Assembly (NCBI GenBank): GCA_937923125.1
Contig: CALALK010000026.1
Coordinates: 1 to 16,065 of the forward strand
DNA: 16,065 nucleotides
Direction of reading: 5' to 3'
Origin: an uncultured Carnobacterium sp.
Lineage (GTDB): Bacteria > Bacillota > Bacilli > Lactobacillales > Aerococcaceae
Both the position numbers and the translations under genes were made by a program. Below, one piece after another: positions 1 through 7,605 of the stretch (positions within the stretch are counted from its first letter, which is position 1; every line of letters starts with the position of its first letter). A model generated the notes under the pieces. The model was not told the DNA's origin, did not search any database, and worked only from the letters and a program-made list of their open reading frames with translations.

Positions 1-1
1 C

Positions 2-274
2 GCACCTGAATTGTTAGTATCAACTTACGAAAATAATGAAGGGGATGCAGTGATCATCAACTCAAACTTCGCAATCGATGCTAAACTTTCACCAGTGAAA
101 GATTCAATCGCTTTAGAAGATGAAAGTTCACCATACGCTAACTTAGTCGCTGTAAAACCTGCTGATAAAGATAAAGCAAAAATTCAAGCATTAATCAAAG
201 CGTTACAAAGTGATGAAATCCGTAAATTCATCAACGAAAAATATACAGATGGTTCTGTAATTCCTGCGAAATAA
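2..274 (+). CDS. metQ: Methionine-binding lipoprotein MetQ (NlpA family), C-terminal part only
   Basis: The frame is open from base 2, so this is the last ~90 residues of a longer gene cut by the window edge. The codon at base 11 is an internal leucine, not a start. MetQ is the surface lipoprotein that captures methionine and delivers it to the MetNI importer. The visible part has NlpA-like features: a stretch giving INSNFAIDAKLSP, then SSPYANLVAVKP, and a C-terminal helix with an ending like KFINEKYTDGSVIPAK. The lipobox and most of the ligand site lie outside the window. The call rests on this C-terminal fold signature plus metN and metI directly downstream. Any upstream SAM or T-box element that might regulate the operon is not visible. 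Confidence 0.9.
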   Translation, partial: APELLVSTYENNEGDAVIINSNFAIDAKLSPVKDSIALEDESSPYANLVAVKPADKDKAKIQALIKALQSDEIRKFINEKYTDGSVIPAK

Positions 275-296
275 TAAAAATAATAAGAGAACAAGA

Positions 297-340
297 GGAG
301 TGGAAAGATACAAAGCCAAAAGCCTTGTACTTTTCGCTCC
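297..340 (+). promoter_or_regulatory. Intercistronic hairpin between metQ and metN
   Basis: Bases 297-316 and 322-340 form an imperfect stem of about 17 pairs, with one bulged A, one A-C mismatch and two G-T wobbles, around a CAAAA loop. Only a short TTTT (342-345) follows, so it is at best a weak terminator. It lies in the 91-base gap between metQ and metN. Inference: it may partly stop or stabilise transcripts so that the binding protein is made in excess of the transporter. Confidence 0.6.
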
Positions 341-365
341 CTTTTGACCGTTAAGGAGTGAAACA

Positions 366-1391
366 ATGATTCGAGTAGAGAACGTGTCCAAAACATATAC
401 TGGGAAACAAGGCACGGTTGAAGCTGTAAAAGATGTCTCGTTAGAGATTAGTAGAGGCGAAATTTTTGGAGTGATTGGTTTTTCAGGTGCGGGTAAAAGT
501 ACATTAATCCGTTTGTTAAATGGACTTGAGACGGTTACAAGTGGCCATATTTATATTAATGAAAAAGATATTACAACCTTAAAACGTAAAGAGTTGTTAA
601 AAGAGCGTCAAAAAATCGCGATGATTTTCCAACATTTCAATCTTTTATGGTCGAGAACAGTCGAAGAAAACATTGCTTTTTCACTTGAAATTGCAGGCGT
701 TCCAAAAGCCGAGCGTAAAGCTAAGGTAGCCGAATTAATCGATTTAGTGGGGTTAACAGGACGTGAAAAATCTTATCCATCACAACTTTCTGGGGGACAA
801 AAGCAAAGAGTAGGGATTGCCCGTGCGTTAGCTAACGATCCAGAAGTCCTTTTATGTGATGAGGCAACGAGTGCACTTGACCCTAAGACAACAAAAGATA
901 TCTTGAAGCTATTAGTAGAAATCAACCAAGAACTAGGGTTAACGATTGTGTTAATTACGCATGAAATGCATGTCGTTCGTCAAATTTGCCACCGTGTTGC
1001 CGTGATGGAAGAAGGACGAGTAGTGGAAAGCGGAGAAGTAATTGAAGTCTTCAAAAATCCACAACAACCAATTACAAAACAATTCGTGGGAGAAGAACGT
1101 GTGGATGATGAAATCGATGAGGTATTCCATCACCTTTCAACATCCCTACGACCAGGTATAGCGGTTCGTATTCAGTATTTAGGTGACCGTACCGGAGACG
1201 CTGTATTATCTGAAGCGATTCGAAAATTGGATGCAACGGTATCGATTTTACAAGCGAAGGTAAATATTACGCAAAAAGGGATATTAGGAAGCATGATTAT
1301 TTTGATTGAGGAAGAATCTTCAAAAGCAGAAGAAGTTATCGAATATCTTAAACAAGCAGAAATTATCGTGGAGGTGTTAGAGCATGTTTAA
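366..1391 (+). CDS. metN: Methionine import ATP-binding protein MetN
   Basis: ATPase subunit of the D-/L-methionine ABC importer, acting on the cytoplasmic face with MetI. The 341 residues match the family's usual length. Visible motifs are Walker A GFSGAGKST (38-46), Q-loop Gln89, ABC signature LSGGQ (141-145), Walker B VLLCDE (161-166) and switch His199. Residues from about 265 form the C-terminal NIL/ACT-like domain, which in characterised MetN proteins binds methionine and inhibits transport when internal methionine is high. The start is supported by AAGGAG at 353-358, seven bases upstream. The end overlaps metI by 8 bases, so the two are translationally coupled. The NIL domain and the metQ and metI neighbours make methionine the likely substrate, ahead of other small ligands of this ABC class. 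Confidence 0.96.
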   Translation: MIRVENVSKTYTGKQGTVEAVKDVSLEISRGEIFGVIGFSGAGKSTLIRLLNGLETVTSGHIYINEKDITTLKRKELLKERQKIAMIFQHFNLLWSRTVEENIAFSLEIAGVPKAERKAKVAELIDLVGLTGREKSYPSQLSGGQKQRVGIARALANDPEVLLCDEATSALDPKTTKDILKLLVEINQELGLTIVLITHEMHVVRQICHRVAVMEEGRVVESGEVIEVFKNPQQPITKQFVGEERVDDEIDEVFHHLSTSLRPGIAVRIQYLGDRTGDAVLSEAIRKLDATVSILQAKVNITQKGILGSMIILIEEESSKAEEVIEYLKQAEIIVEVLEHV

Positions 1392-2097
1392 TCTATTTTT
1401 AGCATCAGCAAGCCTAGATGAACTTTTCAGAGAAATGTTTTCGTTCGAGAATGTTGTATGGCCTGATGTCATTAAAGCTATTAATGAAACTCTCTATATG
1501 ACCTTCATTCCAACGTTCTATGTATTTGTCATTGGATTAATTTTAGGACTCCTTCTTTTCTTAACAGGAAAGAGTCGCAGTCTTGAAAATACATGGGTTC
1601 ATCTGATTTTAGGTGGAATCATTAATATTTTCCGTGCGATTCCATTTATCATTTTACTGACACTATTGATGCCTTTTACAAAAGCCATCATGTCAACGAT
1701 TGTAGGGCCTAAAGGGGCAATTCCAACATTGATTATCAGTGCTGCACCATTTTACGCGCGTCTGGTGGATATCGCGTTAAATGAAATCCCATCAGGAGTC
1801 ATCGAGGCGGCAGAATCAATGGGGGCAAATACTCGCCAAATCATTACAAAAGTTCTGATTCCAGAATCACTTCCAGCACTTGTATCAGGGATTACCGTAA
1901 CTGCAATCGCGTTAATCGGTTCTACAGCTGTAGCTGGTGTTATCGGTGCGGGTGGATTAGGAAACTTAGCTTACCTCATTGGTTATACACGAAACAAAGT
2001 GGATATCATCTTTGTCGCTACAGTAGCCATCCTTATTTTGGTATTTATTATCCAAATTGTTGGAGATAGAGTAGTGAAAGCAATTGACAAGCGCTAA
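1384..2097 (+). CDS. metI: Methionine ABC transporter permease MetI
   Basis: Membrane subunit of the methionine importer. The 237 residues show about five hydrophobic segments (around 40-60, 75-98, 112-130, 165-195 and 207-227). The cytoplasmic EAA loop begins EAAESMGANTRQII (141-154); this is the contact site for the MetN ATPase. The segment GVIGAGGLGNLAY (185-197) is typical of MetI permeases. The start ATG lies inside the last codons of metN (8-base overlap), which favours equal production of the two subunits. A symmetrical terminator follows, so metQ-metN-metI ends here. Confidence 0.95.
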   Translation: MFNLFLASASLDELFREMFSFENVVWPDVIKAINETLYMTFIPTFYVFVIGLILGLLLFLTGKSRSLENTWVHLILGGIINIFRAIPFIILLTLLMPFTKAIMSTIVGPKGAIPTLIISAAPFYARLVDIALNEIPSGVIEAAESMGANTRQIITKVLIPESLPALVSGITVTAIALIGSTAVAGVIGAGGLGNLAYLIGYTRNKVDIIFVATVAILILVFIIQIVGDRVVKAIDKR

Positions 2098-2124
2098 ACG
2101 TTTTATCTTCTACTAGAAATTATG

Positions 2125-2166
2125 TAAAATAGCAATAGACTTTATCGGTCTATTGCTTATTTTATT
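2125..2166 (+). terminator. Terminator of the met operon
   Basis: AGCAATAGAC (2131-2140) pairs perfectly with GTCTATTGCT (2148-2157) around a 7-base loop. An A-rich flank at 2126-2130 and a T-rich tail at 2158-2166 extend the stem. The symmetry would allow termination in both directions. The tail runs straight into the ribosome binding site of the next gene. Confidence 0.8.
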
Positions 2167-2179
2167 GGAGTGTGATTGG

Positions 2180-2521
2180 ATGTCAGGATTAACCGTAAGA
2201 CGATATGAAGAGTATTTAGCAGATGTCTATAAGAATCGAAAATCTGACCAGGGGCTCTTTATTAAATTAGTCGAAGAAATTGGAGAAGTTGCAGAGCAAA
2301 TTAGTATTCGCGACGGTAGAAAAGATGGAAATACTGAGGAAGTACATGCTGAACTTGGAAAAGAACTAGCAGATGTCATCCATTATACGATTGCGATTGC
2401 CGCTGTAAACGGCATTGATTTAGAAAAAGTCATCTTGGAAAAAGACTTAAGTGCTGCAATTAAATATAACCATACAACAAACTTAGTAGAGTTTCTTCAA
2501 AAGACAGCAAAATACGACTAG
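2180..2521 (+). CDS. MazG-like nucleotide pyrophosphohydrolase, small single-domain form
   Basis: Predicted all-alpha NTP pyrophosphohydrolase of 113 residues. Family members cleave nucleoside triphosphates to monophosphate and pyrophosphate and often clean up aberrant dNTPs. The metal-binding signature is present: EEIGE (32-36), then ELADV (62-66), giving the Glu33/Glu36 and Glu62/Asp65 pattern of the MazG fold. I chose ATG 2180 over the in-frame TTG at 2153 because TTGGAG (2165-2170) sits nine bases before it and the earlier start lies inside the terminator. Full MazG proteins have two such domains; this has one, like other small MazG-type enzymes of Gram-positives. The natural substrate cannot be read from the sequence. 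A weak TAAAAT -10 at 2125-2130 could serve it. Confidence 0.82.
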   Translation: MSGLTVRRYEEYLADVYKNRKSDQGLFIKLVEEIGEVAEQISIRDGRKDGNTEEVHAELGKELADVIHYTIAIAAVNGIDLEKVILEKDLSAAIKYNHTTNLVEFLQKTAKYD

Positions 2522-2526
2522 TTTAC

Positions 2527-2546
2527 AGCAAGAAAACACTTGCTTT
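2527..2546 (+). terminator. Weak hairpin after the MazG-like gene
   Basis: AGCAAG (2527-2532) pairs with CTTGCT (2539-2544) around AAAACA, followed only by a short TTT. It overlaps the -35 box of the proS promoter. It is short and may be only a partial terminator. Confidence 0.35.
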
Positions 2547-2568
2547 CCACCCTTGTTTAGAGTACGAT
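2540..2568 (+). promoter_or_regulatory. Promoter of the proS T-box transcript
   Basis: TTGCTT (2540-2545) and TACGAT (2563-2568) are separated by 17 bases, giving a likely RNA start near 2574-2576. This fits the folding of the leader, because stem I of the T-box begins at about the same place. Confidence 0.7.
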
Positions 2569-2573
2569 AGGAC

Positions 2574-2780
2574 ATGGAAAAGTAAGTGAAATGATGGGTA
2601 CAGAAAGTTCTGATTGCTGAGAAAGAACCCCCGCTCTTTAACTGAACCTACCAAATAGGTGATTATGAAAATAATCCGGTGAAATCATCGTTATCAATGT
2701 TAAAGAGACATTTACAACGTAAGTGTAATTAAGGTGGTACCGCGAGTCATTCGTCCTTTTTAGGGGAGTGGCTTTTTTTA
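2574..2780 (+). promoter_or_regulatory. T-box riboswitch controlling proS (proline-type)
   Basis: The T-box sequence AAGGTGGTACCGCG lies at 2731-2744. Its TGGT bulge (2735-2738) suits a tRNA ending in A73-CCA, as bacterial tRNA-Pro does. The competing terminator hairpin spans about 2745-2772, with a T tract at 2773-2779. Stem I holds the AGTA loop-E strand at 2581-2584 opposite GAA at 2644-2646. The distal hairpin pairs GTTCT with AGAAC near 2607-2628. The codon after GAA reads CCT (2647-2649, proline) followed by A, as expected for a specifier; the shifted reading CTA cannot be excluded from sequence alone. Established mechanism: uncharged tRNA pairs with specifier and bulge and prevents termination. 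So proS, and perhaps the genes behind it, should be induced by proline shortage. Confidence 0.92.
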
Positions 2781-2811
2781 TTTCACAAAAAACGAAAAAG
2801 GAGTCAAGCAG

Positions 2812-4260
2812 ATGGCAGAAAAAACAAACTTACAAAGAGAAGATTTCTCTAAATGGTATATTCAAACCATTCAAAAAGCAGATTTAATGGACTATTCACC
2901 AGTGCGTGGATGTATGATTTTCAAACCAGACGGATATGAAATCTGGGAACATATTCAAGAGGAGTTTAACCGTCGTTTCAAAGAAGAAGGCATTCGTAAT
3001 GCGTACTTCCCAATGTTAATTCCAGAAAGTTTCTTCACAAAAGAAGCAGATCACATTGAAGGATTCGCTCCTGAATTACCATGGGTGACAGAAGCGGCTG
3101 GTGAGAAATTAGAAGAACGTTTAGCGCTTCGTCCAACAAGTGAAACAATGATTGGAACAGCTTTTTCAAACTGGATCAATTCATACCGTGATCTTCCATA
3201 TGAAATCAACCAATGGGCAAACGTATTCCGTTGGGAAAAGAAAACTTTACCATTCTTACGTACTTCAGAATTCTTATGGCAAGAAGGACATACAGCACAT
3301 GCAGATGAAGAAGATGCACGTCGCCGTACAATGAAAATGCTAGAGATTTATAAAGAAGTCGTAGAAGGCGTATTAGCAGTGCCAGTTTACGAAGGTCAAA
3401 AAACTCCATCAGAACGTTTCGCAGGTGCGGTAGACACTTACTCAATCGAAGCGATGATGAAAGATGGGAAAGCTGTTCAAGCGGGAACTTCTCACTACAT
3501 GGGAACAAAATTCGCTGAAGCCTTTGACATTAAATATTTAACAAAAGAAAACGAACACGTACATGCGCATACAACTTCTTGGGGAGTATCTACTCGTTTA
3601 ATCGGTTCATTAATCATGACTCACGGTGACGAACAAGGATTAGTATTACCTCCAAAAGTAGCTCCAACACAAGTAGTCTTAATTCCAGTTGGACCATGGA
3701 AGAAAAATCCAGCTATCTTAGAAAAATTAGAAGAGCTTCAAAAAGAATTGAAAGCTGCTGGATTACGTGTGAAGATTGACGACACTGACAACTCACCAGG
3801 ATTCAAATTCAATGAGTGGGAATTACGTGGCGTTCCAATGCGTATCGAATGCGGACCTCGCGACTTAGAAAACAATCAAGTGATGACAAAAATGCGTGAC
3901 TTAGATGAAAAAGTAGCAGTAGGATTCGATGGTTTAGTAGATACAATTTTAGCTGAATTAGATAAAATGCAAGGCCGTCTGTTAGAAACAGCTCGTGCGA
4001 TGCGTGCTTCTAACGAATATACAAACATTGATACTTTAGATGAGTTGAAAGCTCATATTGAAGCTAAACGTGAAGCTGGCGAAGTACCTGGTTGGGTATT
4101 AGTTGGTTGGGATGGAACAGAAGAAAGTGAAGCGAAAATCAAAGAAGAAACAGGCTTCACAACTCGTAACATTCCATTTGACGCTCCAGTGAAAAAAGAA
4201 AAATGTATCGTAACAGGTAAACCAGCCACTCATACGGTTTGGATTGCTCGTGCATATTAA
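2812..4260 (+). CDS. proS: Proline--tRNA ligase, archaeal/eukaryotic-type (no editing insert)
   Basis: Class II aminoacyl-tRNA synthetase that charges tRNA-Pro with proline in the cytoplasm. Its 482 residues are much shorter than the usual bacterial ProRS (about 570). Visible motifs are RPTSET (107-112), motif 2 around FRWEKKTLPFLR (139-150), GTSHYMG (225-231) and motif 3 TSWGVSTRLIG (255-265). Only about 115 residues separate motifs 2 and 3, so the bacterial INS editing domain is absent. An anticodon-binding domain covers about 285-385. A C-terminal domain ends in Ala-Tyr, as in the archaeal/eukaryotic group. Just one cysteine (465) remains in the region that binds zinc in some relatives, so that site is probably lost. 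Start: AAGGAG at 2798-2803, eight bases before ATG. Regulated by the T-box upstream. Confidence 0.96.
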   Translation: MAEKTNLQREDFSKWYIQTIQKADLMDYSPVRGCMIFKPDGYEIWEHIQEEFNRRFKEEGIRNAYFPMLIPESFFTKEADHIEGFAPELPWVTEAAGEKLEERLALRPTSETMIGTAFSNWINSYRDLPYEINQWANVFRWEKKTLPFLRTSEFLWQEGHTAHADEEDARRRTMKMLEIYKEVVEGVLAVPVYEGQKTPSERFAGAVDTYSIEAMMKDGKAVQAGTSHYMGTKFAEAFDIKYLTKENEHVHAHTTSWGVSTRLIGSLIMTHGDEQGLVLPPKVAPTQVVLIPVGPWKKNPAILEKLEELQKELKAAGLRVKIDDTDNSPGFKFNEWELRGVPMRIECGPRDLENNQVMTKMRDLDEKVAVGFDGLVDTILAELDKMQGRLLETARAMRASNEYTNIDTLDELKAHIEAKREAGEVPGWVLVGWDGTEESEAKIKEETGFTTRNIPFDAPVKKEKCIVTGKPATHTVWIARAY

Positions 4261-4294
4261 TCGATTAGGAACTAGTTGGTAGGAGGACAAGATT

Positions 4295-5779
4295 ATGAAA
4301 ATCAATAAGGCCATTCAAGAGTTTGTAGATAGTGCGATTGCTTCAGGGTATGCTTCAAAAGAAGATCGTTACTATTTATTAAATCGTGTGCTTTATTTAG
4401 TGGGAGAAGAATCTTTTGAAAGTTCGAATGAGGTGGAGCAACCTTCTTTACTAGATGCAATGGCAAACTTAGTAGAAGCTGCTGTTGAAGCTGGTAAGAT
4501 TGCAAACGACCTTGAAGAACGCGACTGGCTTGAACAAGAGTTAATGAACCTCGTGATTCCAAAGCCTTCAGATTTGAACCGTCTATTCTGGGAGAAATAC
4601 GAAGAAGGTCCAAAAGTAGCAACCGATGCGTTTTATAAAATGGCGCTCGATTTAAACTTAATTAAGGTAAATGATATCGCTAAAAATATTTCCTTTAATG
4701 GAGAAACAGAGTATGGCGATTTAGAAATCACGATTAACTTATCAAAACCAGAAAAAACAAAAGAAGAAATCATCAAAGCAGCACAGTCGAAGGATTTCAA
4801 TTATCCTGCCAACCGTCTATGTTTTGAAAACGTGGGCTACCATGGTCGTATCAACTGGCCAGGTCGTGCGAACCACCGTATTGTCGGAATGGAACTGGAT
4901 GGAGAGAGTTGGGGTTATCACTATTCTCCATATGCTTATTATTCAGAGCATGCAATCTTCTTGTCTGAAAACTTAGAACCAATGAAAGTGGATGAGGGTG
5001 CTTTTAACAGACTCCTTGAAATCGTGACACAATTCCCTCATTATTTTGTAGGGTCAAACGCAGGGCTTCCAATTGTTGGTGGGTCAATTTTAAGTCATAA
5101 CCACTATCAAGGAGGCCGTTACGAATTCCCGATGAACCGTGCTAAAGTTTTAGAAACAGGTATTTCTAAGAAATTTGACACCGTTGAAATCGAACGTCTT
5201 TACTGGCCACTTTCTGCGCTTCGTCTTCGCGGAAATAACCGTGAGGAAGTATTTGAAGTGGCGGTTGATATCTTAAAAGCATGGGAAGACTACGAAAACA
5301 AAGATCTTGAAATCTTACGTGAGTCTAATGGGGAACCGCACAATGCGATTACACCAATCGTGCGCCGTCAAGGAGATGCGTATGAATTTGATTTAGTGTT
5401 ACGTAACAACCGTACAACACCGGAGTTTCCTGACGGAATTTTCCATCCACATGCGGATGTACAACATATTAAGAAAGAAAATATCGGTTTAATTGAAGTA
5501 ATGGGGCTTGCGATTTTACCACCACGTCTTGAACGTGAACTTGGCGAAGTGAGAGACTATCTCGTTGGAGAAGGAAGTCTTGAAGCTGTTGCAGAAATTC
5601 ACCAAGAATGGGCGAAAGAATTAAAAGCACAAGCACCAACAAAAGAAACTGTAGACGCATTTTTACAAAAAGCAGTTAGTGCAAAATTCTGCCGTGTGTT
5701 AGAATATGCAGGCGTCTTTAAACAAACAAAAGAAGGCCAAGAAGCATTCAGCGCCTTCATGCATGAATTTACGAAATAG
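4295..5779 (+). CDS. galT: UDP-glucose--hexose-1-phosphate uridylyltransferase, class II GalT
   Basis: Leloir-pathway enzyme that swaps UMP between UDP-glucose and galactose-1-phosphate. The 494 residues fit the Gram-positive class II GalT family, not the ~350-residue E. coli type. The family signature is the active-site stretch SHNHYQGG (267-274), with His268/His270 and Gln272. A conserved N-terminal half leads into NRLCFENVGYHGR (173-185), and HPHADVQH follows near residue 393. Start: AGGAGG at 4281-4286, eight bases before ATG. It lies 34 bases after proS and 18 bases before tsaB with no terminator, so it is probably cotranscribed with both. No galK, galE or galM is nearby, an unusual setting for galT; those partners must lie elsewhere if the pathway is complete. 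Confidence 0.94.
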   Translation: MKINKAIQEFVDSAIASGYASKEDRYYLLNRVLYLVGEESFESSNEVEQPSLLDAMANLVEAAVEAGKIANDLEERDWLEQELMNLVIPKPSDLNRLFWEKYEEGPKVATDAFYKMALDLNLIKVNDIAKNISFNGETEYGDLEITINLSKPEKTKEEIIKAAQSKDFNYPANRLCFENVGYHGRINWPGRANHRIVGMELDGESWGYHYSPYAYYSEHAIFLSENLEPMKVDEGAFNRLLEIVTQFPHYFVGSNAGLPIVGGSILSHNHYQGGRYEFPMNRAKVLETGISKKFDTVEIERLYWPLSALRLRGNNREEVFEVAVDILKAWEDYENKDLEILRESNGEPHNAITPIVRRQGDAYEFDLVLRNNRTTPEFPDGIFHPHADVQHIKKENIGLIEVMGLAILPPRLERELGEVRDYLVGEGSLEAVAEIHQEWAKELKAQAPTKETVDAFLQKAVSAKFCRVLEYAGVFKQTKEGQEAFSAFMHEFTK

Positions 5780-5797
5780 TTAGAAAGGAAGTGCCGT

Positions 5798-6529
5798 ATG
5801 ACAATCCTCGCACTAGATACATCGAATAAGACATTATCGGTCGCTGTAGAACTGACAGACGGTACCATTATTGAACAAACGATTGAGAACACGTTGCAAC
5901 ATAGTGTTCTACTGATGCCAACGATCGAAGCCGTTTTTAAAGAAGCGAGTATTACAGCAAAAGACTTAACAAAGGTCGTTGTTGCTGAAGGTCCTGGATC
6001 TTACACAGGTCTTCGAATTGGCGTAACCGTTGCTAAAACACTCGCGAAGAGTCTGGGGATTCCACTTGTTGGAGTCTCCAGTCTCGACGTCTTTTTACCA
6101 GACCTCACTTCAAAAGTGAAGGTGGGAGAAGTCGTTGTGCCGTTTTTTGATGCCAGACGTGGAAATATTTTTGCAGTAGGCTATCAAAAAACTGACGAAG
6201 GCTTTGAAAAGGTGATTCCAGAGCGTCATAGTTCGTGGGATGATTTCTTAAAATCATTACCAGAACAATCAAACGGAGTGACTTTTGTAGGACAATTACA
6301 GTCGATTACAAAAGAAGCAATTGTAGAAAAAGGAGCGAGTGAGGCGAAGTGGCTTGAAGGGCCAAACGCGATTCCTCACGCAACATCGCTCATTGAATTA
6401 GGAAGAAATAAGGAAGCTGTTGACGCGGACGTGTTTGTCCCAATGTACTTGAAACTGGCAGAAGCAGAAGAGAATTGGCAAGCTGAGCATCCTTTAGAAA
6501 AGGGGTCAGTGTATGTGGAACGAGTTTAA
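5798..6529 (+). CDS. tsaB: tRNA t6A biosynthesis protein TsaB
   Basis: Non-catalytic partner of TsaD in the complex that adds threonylcarbamoyl to A37 of ANN-decoding tRNAs. The 243 residues carry the ASKHA-fold start ILALDTSNKTLSVAV (3-17) and the hallmark GPGSYTGLRIG (65-75). There is no HxxxH metal site, which separates it from TsaD. The length is normal for the family. Start: AAAGGAAG shortly before ATG 5798. Its last 17 bases overlap the start of rimI, so those two are translationally coupled. The tsaB-rimI-tsaD order is a common Gram-positive arrangement. In the family TsaB scaffolds TsaD and TsaE; tsaE is not in this window. Confidence 0.94.
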   Translation: MTILALDTSNKTLSVAVELTDGTIIEQTIENTLQHSVLLMPTIEAVFKEASITAKDLTKVVVAEGPGSYTGLRIGVTVAKTLAKSLGIPLVGVSSLDVFLPDLTSKVKVGEVVVPFFDARRGNIFAVGYQKTDEGFEKVIPERHSSWDDFLKSLPEQSNGVTFVGQLQSITKEAIVEKGASEAKWLEGPNAIPHATSLIELGRNKEAVDADVFVPMYLKLAEAEENWQAEHPLEKGSVYVERV

Positions 6530-7595
6530 AGAACGCTTCGTTCAGTGGTTTGAAAAAATTAAAGCACTGTTTTTAGAAGAAGCGCAACAGATGGATCCGA
6601 TTCGCGACCAGTTTGAGAACTTTGAAAAAAGAGTGATTCTTGGAAACGGCGCGCAAGCAAAAATCAGAATCGGATTTCCAGAGGATGCATCTCGCATTTT
6701 TGAAGTGGAGAAGGCTGCGTATGATGGAGAGTCTCCATGGGCAAAGGATGTTCTTGAAAAAGATGTCGCACATAATCCAGATGCCATTTATATTGTGCTT
6801 GAATCCGAAGGGGATATTATCGGTTTTGTTGGCGCAAGAACGACACAAGGGACGGATTTACATATTACCAATGTAGCCGTATTACCAGATTATCGCTTCT
6901 TGAATGTCGCAACTTTATTATTAAAAGCATTAGAAAAAATTGCGCGTTCTCTTGATAAAAAAGAAATTACACTCGAGGCGCGTATCTCAAATACCAAAGC
7001 CATTAAACTCTACCGTAAAAATGGATACGAGGTAGTGGGAACAAAGGAAAATTACTATACTCCTGAAAATGAAGATGCCGTGGAAATGTTATATGCATTA
7101 CCACCCAAAACACCGTCTTCATTCCATTCGTCGGAGTATTCATTTACAAGACTGCATCCAGCCGATTTAGCGATGGCAGAGGCGTTAGTCGCGTTAGTGC
7201 AAGAAAATTACGAGCATCCAAATAATTGGAGTGCCGAAAGTTTCCTTGCCGATTTAGATAATCCAACAAACACGTATTACGGAGTATGGATGCAACGCCA
7301 ATTAGTAGGATTCCTCGGAGTCCAAAGCGTACTGGATGAAGCAACCATCACGAATATCGTGATTAAAAAAGACTATCAAGGCAAAGGCCTCGCGCAACGC
7401 TTATGGCAAATGGCTTTATATGATTTGAAGCAAAAAGAAGTAAAAGTTATTTTCTTAGAAGTACGTAAGAGCAATACACGTGCTCAATATTTATATGAAA
7501 TTCTAGGGTTCGAAGCCTTCCATACGAGAAGTGATTATTACAACGACCCTGTTGAAGATGCGATTGAATATCGTTTAGAAATTGAACAAAGATAG
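6513..7595 (+). CDS. rimI: Tandem-domain GNAT acetyltransferase, RimI-like (two fused domains)
   Basis: RimI acetylates the N-terminal alanine of ribosomal protein S18 and is normally about 150 residues. This protein has 360 residues and two GNAT domains, about 50-195 and 208-360, after a tryptophan/phenylalanine-rich charged N-terminal helix (1-45). Both domains keep a RimI-like Glu and Tyr 12 residues apart (Glu155/Tyr167 and Glu316/Tyr328), the spacing of the catalytic pair in Salmonella RimI. The second domain has an intact acetyl-CoA loop, QGKGLA (289-294). The first reads RFLNVA (128-133), so the key glycine is Asn131 and cofactor binding may be weakened. The ATG follows AAGGGG with a 17-base overlap with tsaB. 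The position between tsaB and tsaD supports the RimI name. Which domain modifies S18, and what the other does, is unknown. Confidence 0.85.
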   Translation: MWNEFKERFVQWFEKIKALFLEEAQQMDPIRDQFENFEKRVILGNGAQAKIRIGFPEDASRIFEVEKAAYDGESPWAKDVLEKDVAHNPDAIYIVLESEGDIIGFVGARTTQGTDLHITNVAVLPDYRFLNVATLLLKALEKIARSLDKKEITLEARISNTKAIKLYRKNGYEVVGTKENYYTPENEDAVEMLYALPPKTPSSFHSSEYSFTRLHPADLAMAEALVALVQENYEHPNNWSAESFLADLDNPTNTYYGVWMQRQLVGFLGVQSVLDEATITNIVIKKDYQGKGLAQRLWQMALYDLKQKEVKVIFLEVRKSNTRAQYLYEILGFEAFHTRSDYYNDPVEDAIEYRLEIEQR

Positions 7596-7605
7596 GAGGG
7601 ACAAT

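Noticed and set aside
2153..2179. TTG start adding nine residues to the MazG-like protein
   Set aside because: It lies inside the met terminator and has no ribosome binding site, while ATG 2180 has TTGGAG at a good distance.
3206..3508. 100-codon - strand frame inside proS
   Set aside because: Opposite-strand shadow of a well-conserved gene, with no start signal or domain.
7582..7605. TTG start adding eight residues to TsaD
   Set aside because: It overlaps rimI and lacks its own binding site; AGGAGG clearly serves ATG 7606.
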